Below, one piece after another: positions 44,925-56,253 of a stretch of DNA of 64,000 bases. Source of the stretch: Chelydra serpentina. Its lineage: Eukaryota > Chordata > Testudines > Chelydridae. Below the pieces are notes generated by a model that searched no databases, was not told the origin of the DNA, and saw only the letters and a program-made list of their open reading frames with translations. Position numbers and translations under genes: made by a program. The stretch is from the NCBI GenBank assembly GCA_037349315.1, contig JBAIAC010000001.1, positions 34,906,001 through 34,970,000 of the forward strand. Reading direction: 5' to 3'. Each line of letters opens with the position of its first letter. Positions within the stretch are counted from its first letter, which is position 1.

Positions 44925-45510
44925 AGACATGGTCTTGTTGAGGCACTGGACTAGGACCCAGAAGATCTGGGTTCAATTCCCCACTCTGCCATGGACTTCC
45001 TCTGTGGCCTAGGGGAAGTCATGAATTAGGTGCTGTCCACTTAGAGCCTGCTCCCACTGAAATATAAATATAAGTCTCTTCTGCCTCAGTTCTCCAGCCG
45101 TACAATAGGGATAATATTCCTCACCGGCAGGGCCGGCGCGCCCACTAGGCGACCCTAGGCAGTTGCCTAGGGCGCCGGGAGCTGGAGGGGTGCCTGGCCG
45201 CGGCTGCCGCCCGCCCTCCCAGCTCCGCGGCTGAGCCGGGAGGGCGCCTGGCCACGGTTGAGCCAGGAGCCGGGCGTGCACTGCGGGCGGGGGGAGGCTG
45301 CCGCGGGGCTTAGCTGCCAGGGGGGAGCATGTTAGCTGTAGGGGGTGGGGGACGCAGGGCTGGTGCAAGGAAGTTTCACCTAGGGCACGAAACTTCCTTG
45401 CACCGGCCCTGCTCACCGGTGTGTTGTGGGGACAACACCAATAATCAGTGTCTGGGAGGTGCTCAGATCCTCTGCTGATGGGAGCCGTGTAAATACCTAG
45501 AGGAGCGCTC
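44925..45510 (+). repeat. MIR/CORE-SINE split by a hAT MITE
   Basis: Left part 44925-45119: CATGGTCTTGTTGAGGCAC, GACCCAGAAGATCTGGGTTC, GGACTTCCTCTGTGGCC, then GCCTCAGTTCTCCAGCC and GATAATATTCCTCACCGG. Right part 45420-45510: TGTTGTGGGGACAACACC, then GGAGGTGCTCAGATCCTC. The two halves join in the normal SINE order at the 8-bp duplication CTCACCGG. The SINE is therefore older than the MITE. Confidence 0.82.
45128..45411. mobile_element. hAT MITE, family C (CAGGGCCGGC), complete
   Basis: A 284-bp element with ends CAGGGCCGGCGC and TTGCACCGGCCCTG. The perfect 8-bp target-site duplication is CTCACCGG at 45120-45127 and 45412-45419. The left subterminal part has CGACCCTAGGCAGTTGCC. The right part has the hairpin GCAAGGAAGTTT...AAACTTCCTTGC. 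The interior is GC-rich and non-coding. A truncated relative is at 28407. Confidence 0.94.
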
Positions 45511-46354
45511 AGTCTCCAGGACCGCCAACACGAACGTGTCCGGTTAGGTCCTGATCTTCAAAGGCTCCTAACTTCCATGGAAATCAATGAAAGTCAGGAG
45601 TCTAAATACCGCCGAGGAACTGGGCATTAGTGCACAACGAGATGGGTGACGATAGCAATAGGGATAGTGGACTGAGGCCCAAACAACTCATTTCACACTG
45701 GTCATTGAGCAGCCAACAGATTGGAGCGGTCACCACCAGTCTGGATCAGATGTGAACCTGTGGCCTTTGACAACTGGTCAGGCCAGTCCCCCTGGAGCAC
45801 CAGTGTAAAGGAAATAGAGTTTGCCATGTTCTCCCACGGCCCTGCCCCCTCGGGCAGGAGCGTGGCTGTACATTTCAGACTCTGGCCCCCCGGCCTTGGA
45901 CTGGCCAGCACTGGAGGAGGGAAATCCAGCCGCCTGTTTTTTCTTGGCAGATTGATTGATCGTGATTCGTGATTCATGCCTGAAAGGACTTCTCAGATCC
46001 CTGTTAAGCTTGACAGCGTGTTTTTAAAGGGCTCCTGTCTTATGGGCCCCTCATGAGAGGGTTTGGAATAGTGGCACCAAAGACATTGCTCTGTTTAATG
46101 GCTGGTGAGTTTCACACAGAGAAGAGGTTAGGACACTTGTGAAGTTTGAGCACTCATGGGATATATACAGCATAGAAAGCGCTACCAACCACCATGAATA
46201 GGCACATGACCTCTTTATACAGCATGCGATTTACAAAGATATAAGATGACAGATCCCCTGCCCCAGAGAACATACAATGCAAAGGCACCTGTCTTGGAAG
46301 GTGCTGAACACCCTTCACCTTCCAGGACAGTGATGCAGTCAGGAAGTTGATGCT
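45511..46354. other. Unassigned intergenic stretch
   Basis: I see no exon. Phrases such as TTCCATGGAAATCAATG (45573) resemble old dispersed repeats, but are too short to assign. Confidence 0.35.
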
Positions 46355-46590
46355 GTATAAGGAGAGGAGGGAAGGCTGTTCCCAGAACTGGGAGTCAGGA
46401 GATCTGGGATTTAGTCTGAGCTCTGTCACTTCACCTCAGTTTCTCCATCTGTAAAATGGGTGGCCATTATACTTCCCTACCTCCCCAGGCGCGGGGTGGC
46501 AAGGCTTAATGGAGTCATGTCTTTAAAGTGCTTTGAGATCCTTCGCTAGGGAGTGCTATAGAAATGCAAAGGTTTGCTATTATGATTATA
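46355..46590 (+). repeat. MIR/CORE-SINE, near full length
   Basis: Forward copy: ACTGGGAGTCAGGAGATCTG, CTCTGTCACTTCACCTCAG, TTTCTCCATCTGTAAAATGG, GTCTTTAAAGTGCTTTGAG, ATCCTTCGCTAGGGAGTGC, TATAGAAATGCAAAGG. Both core and tail are present. Confidence 0.85.
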
Positions 46591-46769
46591 AATGGCATCT
46601 ACTCACTCTTATCGTCTGCTCCTAATGTAACTTCAAGTCATACGATGATAATTTCCTGGACACATGAGACTTCACAGACAACTTACGACCTTTTGTTCTA
46701 AAAACACAAGCACCTGCTGCTCATGCTAAAGGAGGAGCTACCTTCTTAATAGACATTGCCTTAGGTTTC

Positions 46770-47620
46770 TCTCCTCCAACTCCAGCTTGGATCCCGTCTG
46801 TCCTATCCACTCCACCAAAACTGCTCTCGCCAAGATTTCTAATCATCTTTCTGGCCAGCTGTAAAGGCCTCTACTCCATCCTCATCCTCCCTGACTACTC
46901 CATGGCATTTGACGCTCAGTCACATCCTCCCTCTCAACATATGATGCTCCCTGGGTTGTCACAATGTCCTTTCCTAGGTCTCTTGCCTTCTCTGGCTGGT
47001 CCTTCAGTATTTCTTTTGGAGTTCCTCCTCTTTCCCCCTCCCTTCCCCTCTCTCTGTGATGTTCCCACAGGGCTCTCTCCTTGGCCCCCTCCTTTCCTTC
47101 TATACACTTTCTTTGGGCAATCTCATCTGCTCATACACCTTCGATCACAAGTATCATACCTTACGTCTCACGAGTCTGCCTGTCCAGTCCCTCTCATCCA
47201 ATCATGCAACTTGACCTCGTTGACATCTCTTCTTGGATGTCTCACTGTCAGCTTGACCTCAACCTGCCTGAAACTGAGCAACTGATCTTTGCTACCAATC
47301 CTCCCTATTCCTCCCATTCTCTGTCACCCATGAACACATCGTCCTCCCTGTCACTCACTCAGACCTGTCACATGGGAGTCATCTTTGACTCTTCCATCTC
47401 CCTCAACACTCACACCCAGGCTGTGTCCAAATCCTGCCACTACGCCTGACTTCCTCCTCTCTAAGAGGTGACTTTCTCTCTCTGTCCAGACAGCAAGAAT
47501 TCTAATCTGGGCCCTCACCTCATGTCTCCCAGCCTCTGCAGCCTCCCCTTCACTGGGAGATGACCCTCTATGCTGACAGCTCAGAAATAGACCTCGTGCT
47601 GCTTCTCTGTGCAGGGGCAA
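46770..47620 (+). repeat. L2-type LINE ORF2 fragment (decayed)
   Basis: Forward remnant of an L2-clade reverse transcriptase. Broken frames show a conserved order. First comes SLAPSFPSIHF-type sequence (from GPLLFSLYTLPL-like). Then ISSWMSHCQLDLNLPETEQL appears (L2 consensus: DISTWMSRRHLKLNMSKTELL). Then HMGVIFDSSISLNTHTQAVS (consensus: NLGVIFDSSLSLSPHIQSV). Upstream TKTALAKISNHL and SMAFDAQ-type peptides match the earlier region. The copy has several frameshifts and no intact catalytic segment, so it is dead. Confidence 0.75.
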
Positions 47621-47849
47621 ATTTCACCTGTGGAGAACACAGCTGGATTTTCACACCCTAGGAGAAGTTTACCTGCTCTGTACTTGAGCTTGGGCCTGTT
47701 CCCATTGAAATCAATGGGAGTTTTCCAATAAAGACTGCAAAAATAGCCTCACCCTCTAGAACTAAAGCAAATGCCTTACCAAGGAGTGAAGGGGGTGGCT
47801 GGATTTCCTCCTTAGTGCCCCACTAATGCTCTTAGGGGGGTGGTTTTTA
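47621..47849. other. Unassigned stretch
   Basis: It holds the phrase TCCCATTGAAATCAATGGGAG (47700-47720), which resembles an old amniote repeat. I see no exon. Confidence 0.35.
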
Positions 47850-48260
47850 TTTTGAAATCGGTTTGATCCTAATAATTCCCAGGTACTTAATAGGCTACAC
47901 TGAAATCATTCATCAGCTCCTTCAGGACACTGGCTGATGATTGTTATTTGAAATTTAACGCCCCCAAACACTGATTAAAAACTATCCACTGATGGAGAAA
48001 ATATTTGTTTAGTTTACTCCAAGTTTATTAGATGTTAGACCTAATTAAAAGTTCTAATGCGTGGTAAATGCTTCTTTAATTACAGAGAGAGGAGGAACAT
48101 TAGAATTGTGTCTTTGTAGAGAAAGTACATCTAATTAGGGGGGTATATTTAGGGCATTATTTCTATCTGTTTGAAATACTCTGCACTTTCCAAGTGTTAC
48201 TTATCCCCGTCAGAGCTTTAAAACAATTTGTTCCAATTTAAAAATGTTTTTAATTTTTTT
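47850..48260. promoter_or_regulatory. Candidate conserved noncoding element (strongest)
   Basis: An unusually AT-rich and apparently unique ~400-bp island. It contains CTAATTAAAAGTTCTAATG (48041), CTTTAATTACAG (48073), CATCTAATTAGG (48128) and CCTAATAATTCCC (47867). TGATGATTG and AATTTAACGCC lie between them. Four or more TAATTA-like homeodomain sites in 300 bases without repeat character make this the best enhancer candidate in the window. It is still only inferred. Confidence 0.3.
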
Positions 48261-48309
48261 CCCCTGCACTAAGTTTTTTTTTAAAGCAAATTTATCCCGA
48301 ATGAAAAGT

Positions 48310-48600
48310 GCTAGAATGACTGTCATAGATTTATCGAATCAAAGGGCCCACGGTGATCATCCCTCTAGTATGACCTCCTGGATAGCACAGGGCAGAGAGC
48401 TGCCCTAAAACAATTCCTAGAGCAGATCTTTTAGAAAAACATCCAATTTTGATGTAAAAATTGTCAGGGATGGAGAATCCACCATGACCCTTGGTGCATT
48501 GTTCCAATGGTTAATTACCATCCCTGTTAAAAATGTATGCCTAATTTCCCAGGAGAATGAAGTCCTGTTTATCTGCAGAGCTGGTAATAAGCTTTGCATA
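48310..48600 (-). repeat. CR1 LINE 3' fragment
   Basis: Reverse-complement CR1, well preserved: GTCATAGATTTATCGAATC, CCCACGGTGATCATCCC, GTATGACCTCCTGGATAGC, CAATTCCTAGAGCAGATC, GGATGGAGAATCCACCATG, ACCCTTGGTGCATTGTTCC, AATGGTTAATTACCATCCC. Its order is canonical. Confidence 0.88.
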
Positions 48601-50394
48601 GATCACTGGAGGGACCTTCTCCTTTAAGAGTGAGAGGGGAGCTCAGTCTCCGTAGCCCAATTCAGTCCTTCATCTTGCCGCGTAGGCCACCAACAAGAAG
48701 GCCAGCAATGGTGGTGGACGTTTGTGAAGGGAACACTAGTCCCCTGGGAACTGGATTGAGACCCCGCCCCCCCCACCCCCAAGTTGATCCCACCAAGCAG
48801 GGGCCACTGATCTGCCACCAGATTTCCTAGGACAATATTGCAAAGGACACGCACGCACCCTGATGTGGAAAGCAAATAGCTGTCATAGGGTGAAACTCCC
48901 ACCTTCAGTCAGGGCTTAAGTGGTGCACAGGCCTGTGGGGGCCATCTGCACAGGGGGTAACCTTCACCACAAAGAGAAGCAACAACAGAAACTGTACAAA
49001 ACCAATTCATTTTCTTCCCCCTCACTGACCTAACAGACAGTATTTTGCAGTTTCCTCTGGCTCTCTTGAAACAGACAATATCATCTGCGAGACAGGCCTG
49101 AGACATTTGTTCCAGGAACAAAAGCTTTGCAGGCGCTGTCTGATAAGCCTCTCAAAGTTCAGTTACTCATCCCCAAGCAATCAGAGCATTCGGGGCCTGC
49201 AGCTTTGCTGGGAGATCTCCGGGAGGTCCTGTTTCTAGTGATGCTGGAAATACCTTGAGGTCGGCAACCCCACAAAATGGAAAAACGTAGGAAAGGGAAA
49301 CATTTACCTTTCCCCCCGTCTTTTATAAAACAGTCAACTAGCATTTTCCAAACCTCGGGAAAGCCTGGGGCTCGGATTTGGGGCAAAGGTTCTCTTATTT
49401 GAGCAGGATTAGTTTGTTCCAGATGGAGATAGCAGTTTTTGTCCTGAGAATCCTGACATCGCAGTAACTATTATTACAGGCCCAAGACAATGGGGGTTGC
49501 AGCTTGCTCTGCAAGCAGGGACCCATGCATAGCTGTCCTGCTGACTCCTGAGTGCTGGCATGATCCTCATTCCTTGCTCACTGCCACACCGGCTAGGCCT
49601 AGCAGGTTACCCACAGGAGACTAGCTAGATACGCTTTTCTTCTCCACCCCCTAGTTCTAGTCCGAAACTGGACTGACACCATTGGGCCTTGATACAGTTG
49701 CTCTAGGAAGGGCCCTACTCTGAATGAAACCAAGAGACCCTTACTGGTGAAGTGACGCATTCTCATTCTGGGCCCGGAAAGGCACTTGGGAATATAAGCG
49801 TGTATCACGTCAGACATGCTCTGATCCAACCCTCTCCCTCTTCGTGGGGAGAAGGGAACGTGGGGAAGTTGGTAGGAGCAGGTCTCATGCAGCCTAGGGT
49901 CATTCCCAGTAAACATTTGCCATCCAGCCCTCTTTTGTGTGTTCATTTTGGACAGTATCAAATTGGGTTTCATGGCTCTCTACATTCTGATCAGGCCTAT
50001 CCATGCCACGAGCCTCTCTCTTTTGTTTGCAGTGGCGTTTTATTAACATTTTGTTATCTGTTGTAATCCACTCCAGCGGTCAGTTCTTTCTGTGAGCTGC
50101 TGATCTATTTGCAGTACGCAGGGATTCACACAGGGTGAGCTCTCTGCTACCCTGGCTCACAGCTCTGCATAGGTTTTGCCTGGACCCTGGAATCTGGCCC
50201 TTGTTGGAGCAGGACATAAAAGTAACAGCTGCCTTTATTAGTTACAAAGGTGACAGGACAGGGAGTACATTGTAACAGATCCATGCCCACCTAGGACCCT
50301 GGATTTTTATCTGTACAGGTATTTGTGCCACCCTCTTCCCTATGCTATCGTATCTGTCATGCTGCACATAGGTACTGTAGCCTCTCATGACTCC
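48601..50394. other. Unassigned intergenic stretch
   Basis: I see no exon or named repeat. A C-run lies near 48768-48779. Confidence 0.4.
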
Positions 50395-50520
50395 ACAGTG
50401 ACAACAGAACTAGAGCTCGGATCTTCCTCCCATGAAAGTATAGGCCCCTAGCGCTTGCCCCAAAGGGGAATCTGTTAGCAGTACAGCCCCTATGACACAC
50501 AGATGAGTCTCACCCTCCTG
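50395..50520. repeat. Unclassified dispersed repeat, copy 3 (partial)
   Basis: It shares GGAATCTGTTAGCAGTACAG and CCCCTATGACACACAG with the copies at 12240 and 34200. It lacks their distal AGAGGGCAG part. Confidence 0.45.
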
Positions 50521-50849
50521 ACCTCAGTGTAGAATGATTCAGAATGAAAAGGACCTAGCCGAGGCTAGAGAGTTCTGCTAGTGAGAGTTGTATTGGCAGC
50601 AGCACCCGCCAGAACACAACCGACAAGAGTTCCAAGTGTAAGCTGATCAGCAGGTGGGGGCTGGGAGAAGTTTTGCTCCAGGGTAAATCACTGCACAGGT
50701 GGCCAGATGGATCTTTTTATACCTTTCTCGGCAGCATCAGACACAAGCTACTGTTGGGGACGAGAGAAGGAGCTAGATGGACATTGGCCTTGTCTGGTAC
50801 AACTTTGCCCTCTTTTATCCCTCCCTCCCATACCCTTCCTCTATTGCTT

Positions 50850-50955
50850 GTCTTTATAGACTGTGAGCTTCTCGGGGCAGGTGCTGTCTCCCCCTACGTA
50901 GCTGTACAAGGCCTAGTACACTATGGGCACTGCTGTAATACCAACACCACCTAAC
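50850..50955 (+). repeat. L2/CORE-type 3' tail
   Basis: TAGACTGTGAGCTTCTCGGG, GCAGGTGCTGTCTCCCCC, TGTACAAGGCCTAGTACAC, GGGCACTGCTGTAATACC. This matches the common tail TAGATTGTAAGCTCTTCGGGGCAGG...TAATACAAAT of L2-related repeats. The upstream limit is not defined. Confidence 0.65.
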
Positions 50956-52544
50956 CCCGCCACGGCAGCTCCTGGAACACCAACAGCCTCCCTACCTACA
51001 CAGTGTGGTCCTGCGTGCCCCAGTGCAGCACCCCCTCCCAGTGACATGGTCCCCCAACTGGCTAATACAGACCCTTACCACCCCTCCTGCATACTGACTC
51101 AGGCTTCGGCTTCGGTGCGGAACAGGTGTTTATTTGCAGTGTGAAACATCATGTGGTTTGGGGCAGCGAAGAGAGAGTCTCAGTATCCCGCACATCACTA
51201 CGGCATCCTCATTTGTTGTGACGCTTGGCTGTAGTGTCTCGAAATCCCTCAACCCTGCCAACTGGCGAGTCCCCTCCGGGCCGTGAGCACCACTTTCCCA
51301 TCCCTGCTCATAACATCCTGCCGAGGACCGCGCTCCGCCTCACCTATATCCACCCCTTCGCCCCCACACGCATTCCCCTGGCACCCCCGGCTAGCGCCTC
51401 ACCATAGCAGCTTTCCCGTAAGAGTTATTGTCTTGTAAAAGAGATATACAGAGCAGTGTCCAGACTTTGCACAGGTCTTAAATACACCATAAAACATTCA
51501 GCAGCTTTTGCGGCTGGCTCCCTACTCGGCTGCATTACAGATACAGGGCCTCCAGCAACTCATTTGTGCTCTGCCTCATTCTCTCTCCGTACAGTTCTCT
51601 GGCTTGCGGGGCTGGCACAGCAGAGAGTGTGTGGGCTGTTCTAGTGCAGGTTTGGGAGGGGACCTGGACCTGGCGCCATAGGCAGGACATGGGACCCCGA
51701 CCTGTATTTACCTGGCAGAACGTTACCAGAGACAAAAGCCTGGTGCACCTCAAGAGACTCAACTCCGAGAGTCCCTGCTTCTTGCTCATGTTGGGCTCCA
51801 CTGCTCCTGAGCTGAGGGAATTCTCCCCCCAACCCATCATGCCTCTGGAGCGACAGGCCCGTCTGCACAGGGCACCACCGCATGGCAAGTGCAGCCCTGG
51901 GGCTATGCCAACTGACTGGCCTGGGATTTCAATCCTACATGGGCCCCACCACCTATTTGAGCCAGTCAGGTCTACGTCTTGCAGCCAGGGCCCCTCCATT
52001 CGGGCTTCTCTCTCTCTGTCTCTCTCTCACACACACCGTTAGTGAAATAGTTACAGGCTGCAGAAAGAGGAAGGAGTGGGAGGAGAGCAAGCTGGCAGGG
52101 AAATCCATCTATGAAAGAAAGTGCAGGGAAAGCACCATGGGGCATGGACGGGCTGCTTTCCTAGATGCTTGATCTACTTGGCTGAAGGATCAAAGGCCCC
52201 TACTCAGACCAGAGGGCTGGCATAAAAGGAAGCGTTCAGATAGTAAACTCTGAGCCCAAAGCATGATCCCAGCTGGAGAGAGGGAGACTTACAGCACAGC
52301 CAGATTCACACAGCGCTTTGGGTCAGCCATGTGGAAGGAACTTTAAGGCTCCCATTTCCTTCCCTTGTGCCAAAAGCGGTGAGGAAGAGGCTAATATCCA
52401 CTGCCCCCTGTGGGGTGGGTGAGACCAACCTTGGTTTGCAGCCATTTGAAGAGGAGATCTGAGATGCCCTGGTTAAAACAAAACCAGAATCAAAGTCTTC
52501 TCAGCCGTTCCATGTGTGATTAGCTATAGCGCATCACCTGGGGT
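50956..52544. other. Unassigned intergenic stretch
   Basis: I see no exon. A (TC)n/(CA)n run lies at 52006-52036. Overlapping open frames up to ~158 codons on both strands (51535-52042) have no domain similarity. Confidence 0.4.
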
Positions 52545-52800
52545 TGCAAACAGATTATTAATAATTTGTATTACATAGTGACTAGACGCCCCAACTGAGA
52601 TCAGAGTCCCACTGGTGCTGTACAAACACACAGCCAGAGATGGTACCTGCTAGGAAGAGCTGGTAAGTAGGCAAGACAGAAAAGGGGTATGAGGGGAAAC
52701 AAAGGGGACAAACTCATGCTCCTGGGCAGTGGCGGAGCCAGGACTACAACCCAGCTCTCTTGATTCCCAGCCCAGTGCCCTCGCCAGGAGACAGCGCCGC
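52545..52800 (-). repeat. L2/CORE-type SINE, reverse copy
   Basis: It begins TTATTAATAATTTGTATTAC, then GTGCTGTACAAACACACAGC, GATGGTACCTGCTAGGAAG. It ends with the SINE-type GCAGTGGCGGAGCCAGGAC, CTACAACCCAGCTCTC, TTGATTCCCAGCCCAG. The tail-first order gives the minus orientation. It is a relative of 50850-50955. Confidence 0.7.
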
Positions 52801-54568
52801 CTCTTTGAAAAGCTGCATGGACAGAATGGTCCCTAGAACTGCAAACATGTCGCTGCAGGGAACAGAACTCCTAGCCCTCACCTCCAAAACACACTGACCT
52901 GTGAGGAAAGTCAGCTAGTTCTGCCGCTACGCGGAGTGGAAACACTTGAGCTGTTCTGGTGGGATCTACCCAGTAGGGGGCAGTGGGACACACACCAGAC
53001 AGCCAATCACAATTCATTGGAGTGACACGGGGAGGACATACTCCACCCCACATCTTTGATGACAGCTTCCGAGGCTCTCAATAGAATAAATTATTCGCTC
53101 ATCGAAACCTAAGGGAACTGGGTGACTGACAGATGTAATCCATAACTCCTCTGCATGCTCCCGGAACAGGCTCCCAGAGCACTAGTCAGTTGTGTGCTGG
53201 CATAGGAATGTAAGGGCATTTGCACTGAGCTGCTGCTTTCTGTCACTGCTGTAGTTGCAGCTTACTATTTCCGAGTCCGGATACTAACTGGAATAGAAAT
53301 GTAATTCAACTCCAGGAGCAAGATGGCAGGTGCTCTCTCTGAGCCAGAGGAACCAGCTCAAAGTACCGCAGAGCGACCCTGTGTGACGACACAACCAGCC
53401 AACCCCCAGAGAAAAGCATTACAAGAAGAACACTCATTGACTGCAGATCCAGAGGGCAGAACCCTTGGCAGATGCTGTACCTGCCGAATCTGGAGTCTCC
53501 AAAGCTGGGGTGAAGACACCTTGCTCAGGCACCAGGCTTATATTTCTGCCATTCACCCAGCCCTGTTCAATACCAAATGGCACATCCTGATGTCTGGTGA
53601 TTCAATCACAAGGCGACCTCGTGTCAGCCCTGTACTAACCGGCAGGCAGAGAACCAAAGAGCATTATCCTACACTCTCCACTGAAGTTCTTCTGTCCTGG
53701 ACAGACCCAGCAGAAAGCCTTGAGATGGCATAAGCAGGGAACATTGCAGGTTTTACCCTTTCCTCAGAAGCATCCGGCTGGAGCCAGATGGGCCACAGTC
53801 ATAGAATCAGAGAAGTTAAAGATGGTGCCCGTGGGCCATATTAGAAATGCTGAGGGTTAGGTAAGAGAGAGCATCTATTGGGGCATCTGGTCCTCCCACA
53901 CAGAGAGTGCAGGATTGTTCTCGGCACCTCTGCTCCTAATCCTAGGGGTTGATGAGTTCAGCTGTGGGCTGCTGGCATGTCAATATCAGAAAGCACACAG
54001 ACTGACCATTACATGAATATTCAGAGGAGATTAAGCTGAGAATCTGACGAGATTAATTTTTCTACATAATGAAAATGTTGTTTTTAATGTTGGCCACAAA
54101 GTAAATCTGCTTCAGGATTTAAACATGATAAAAAAAACATAAATTTCTTTCCTTGTTTCTGCATTTTTCATTTGGCGTCTTTTTATCTCACACGTCAGTG
54201 GGGAAAAATCAACAACAGCACCTGCTTCCATGAACAGAAGGAATATCTGTTGAGGAGTACAAGGGCTTGGGAGGAGGATGATCAGAAAAGCTAAGCCAAC
54301 CCCAGCCATTCTGTCAGAGCAGCCCCTTCCATATCGTCCATCGAGTGGTGTTTGCAATCTGATCAGGCTGGTATCAGAAGCCGCAGCATCCAGAATTGGC
54401 AGCTTTGGCAGGATTATGCTAGCAGAAGCTTGCATCACTAATAGCTTTAGCTGCATCCAACTTCCCACAGAACAGCGGAATCTGCTAACTGCGTTCCATT
54501 AAAAGCCCCTAGCTTTACATTATTTTATGCAATTGTATCAAACTGTGGCCACACATTCATCATCAGCA
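52801..54568. other. Unassigned intergenic stretch
   Basis: I see no exon that can be supported. A 136-codon open frame at 53323-53733 has no recognisable domain. An AT-rich island at 53985-54190, with GAGATTAATTTTTC and TGTTTTTAATGTTGG, could be regulatory. A CATAGAATCAGAG phrase at 53801 may be a trace of a CR1 tail. Confidence 0.35.
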
Positions 54569-54630
54569 GGTATCAAACCTCAGACCTTCGGCACAGGCAC
54601 CTGCCACTTGAGCTGAAAGAGTAACTCCAT
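54569..54630 (-). repeat. tRNA-derived SINE head
   Basis: Read on the minus strand, the block has CAGCTCAAGTGGCAGG, an A-box-like TAGCTCAAGTGG, followed about 31 bases later by GGTTTGATACC, a B-box-like GGTTCGATCC. The spacing fits a tRNA-type RNA polymerase III promoter. It cannot fold as a proper tRNA and is taken as a SINE head. Confidence 0.5.
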
Positions 54631-56253
54631 TAAATGTGAATAGCTAGCAGGCTGCTATAATCACCAAGGCCAGCCAGTGTCTAGAGAGAGGCACATGACT
54701 GCATGCATTAAGCTAGTGTGTTACGCGGTATTAGCACCAGGGATATCAAATGCTGTGCCTTATGACTCTCTGGGCTGCATCAAATGTACATCTAGAATTG
54801 CAGGATAGAAACATAAAAATCTGGACACTAATCCCTAGCATCCACTGGTACCAGTTGTATCTTCCCTGGTAAATGAATAGAAATTGCTTGGTGCTGGAGC
54901 CACTAGCTAGAGGAACCTGCAGCTGTTGGCTTGTGTGTTAGTACAGCCTCACTTGTACAGAATCCTCAGGGTCTGGGGGAGGGGAGGGCATTTTACGAAC
55001 AGCTCCAGTCCCAGGAGCTATCACACTGCAAAACTGAAGGATTGGATCTTTGCTGAGCCCATCACCCCCAGTGAAACCCTTAGGGGGACCCCTGCATTCT
55101 AAATCGCAGAGCGAGAGGAACACAGGAAAGAGTGAATTTTGTTGCAGTGCAAGTCTTTTCTCCCCACTCCATGCCCACAACCCTAATCTGGGACCATCCA
55201 TAAATCAAGAGGGAGCCATTTCATTTGACACCAGAGACGAGGCTCTCTCTTTTGGCAGGATTCTAGCATAAGAAAGGTTCAGACCAGCCAGAAAGCGGTT
55301 TGGTTCAATAGCCCTGGACAAAAAACTGCCTGGTGGATGTTCTGAAGGCATGACAGTCACTCTACAGCTAAGTCTGTAGGTGGTTTCAATGATAAACTAT
55401 CTTGAAAGCTCCTTTCCCTGTGCTTTCTCCTGTCCAGAAGACGGATGGATTGTGTGGGTGTCTGGAAAATTGGCGGTTAATGGGACAAGCCATTTTGAGA
55501 GTTTGGAAAGGATGAAAACTTGTGCTGGTTTTTATTTGCTCACCCAAAACTCCAAAGCAACTGCATAGATGACCTTCCCATGTGGTTTATGCGCTAGTCC
55601 TCACTGAGAGATGCTGCCCAGGGTGATGTTTGACAAATTGAAGAGCAAATGCTTTCCGTTATTGGCAAAGATGGAGCTGACCCAACCCCTCAGACCAGAA
55701 CCCCACTGAACTTTGGGAACTTTTGGCTCCCGATCTGACCTTTGTGACTCAGGTCTGTCCGTCTCCAATTTCTAGAAACGCTCTCCGCATGCACTAATAA
55801 TGTCTCTGAAAGGTCTGGCAAATGCTACCAGGCCCATTCCAGCTGATCGACATTTTTCTTTCAATAAAGCAAGTCTCCTGTCCCTATTGTTGCGGAAATC
55901 CTGGAGCCTCCAGAACATTGAGCAAATGCTGGGCTTTTAAGTCTGTGTCGCAAGGACTCTTCTGCTAACTCAAAAGATTATTCCAGGTGAATGTAAAGGG
56001 AAAGGGGGCCTGATTCAATGTTGTGTTACTCAGACGTAAAACTGGAGCAATGCAGTGAATTAGGCCCAATGAGATTCGTCCAAACCTTGTCTGCCCCAGC
56101 CCCTGTGCTGAGCTCTTGTTCCTGGCAACCTGCCTCACTCTGAAGACAGAGTCTACTTCATTCTCATTTCCAGGAACAGGGTTGATGCAAGCTTTGCTCT
56201 TATCACTTCTTGTGTTTCTTTTGAACCTAACTTCCTGGCTGGGACGCAATGGA
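54631..56253. other. Unassigned intergenic stretch
   Basis: I see no exon or named repeat. GGCCTGATTCAATGTTGTG near 56007 and GAATTAGGCCC near 56059 have the look of an old dispersed repeat. Confidence 0.35.

Noticed and set aside
53323..53733. 136-codon open frame
   Set aside because: No domain, no splice or promoter context and no similarity I recognise. A frame of this length is expected by chance in 64 kb of both strands.
54569..54630. Possible tRNA gene
   Set aside because: A-box and B-box-like motifs exist, but the acceptor and anticodon stems do not pair. It reads better as a tRNA-derived SINE head.
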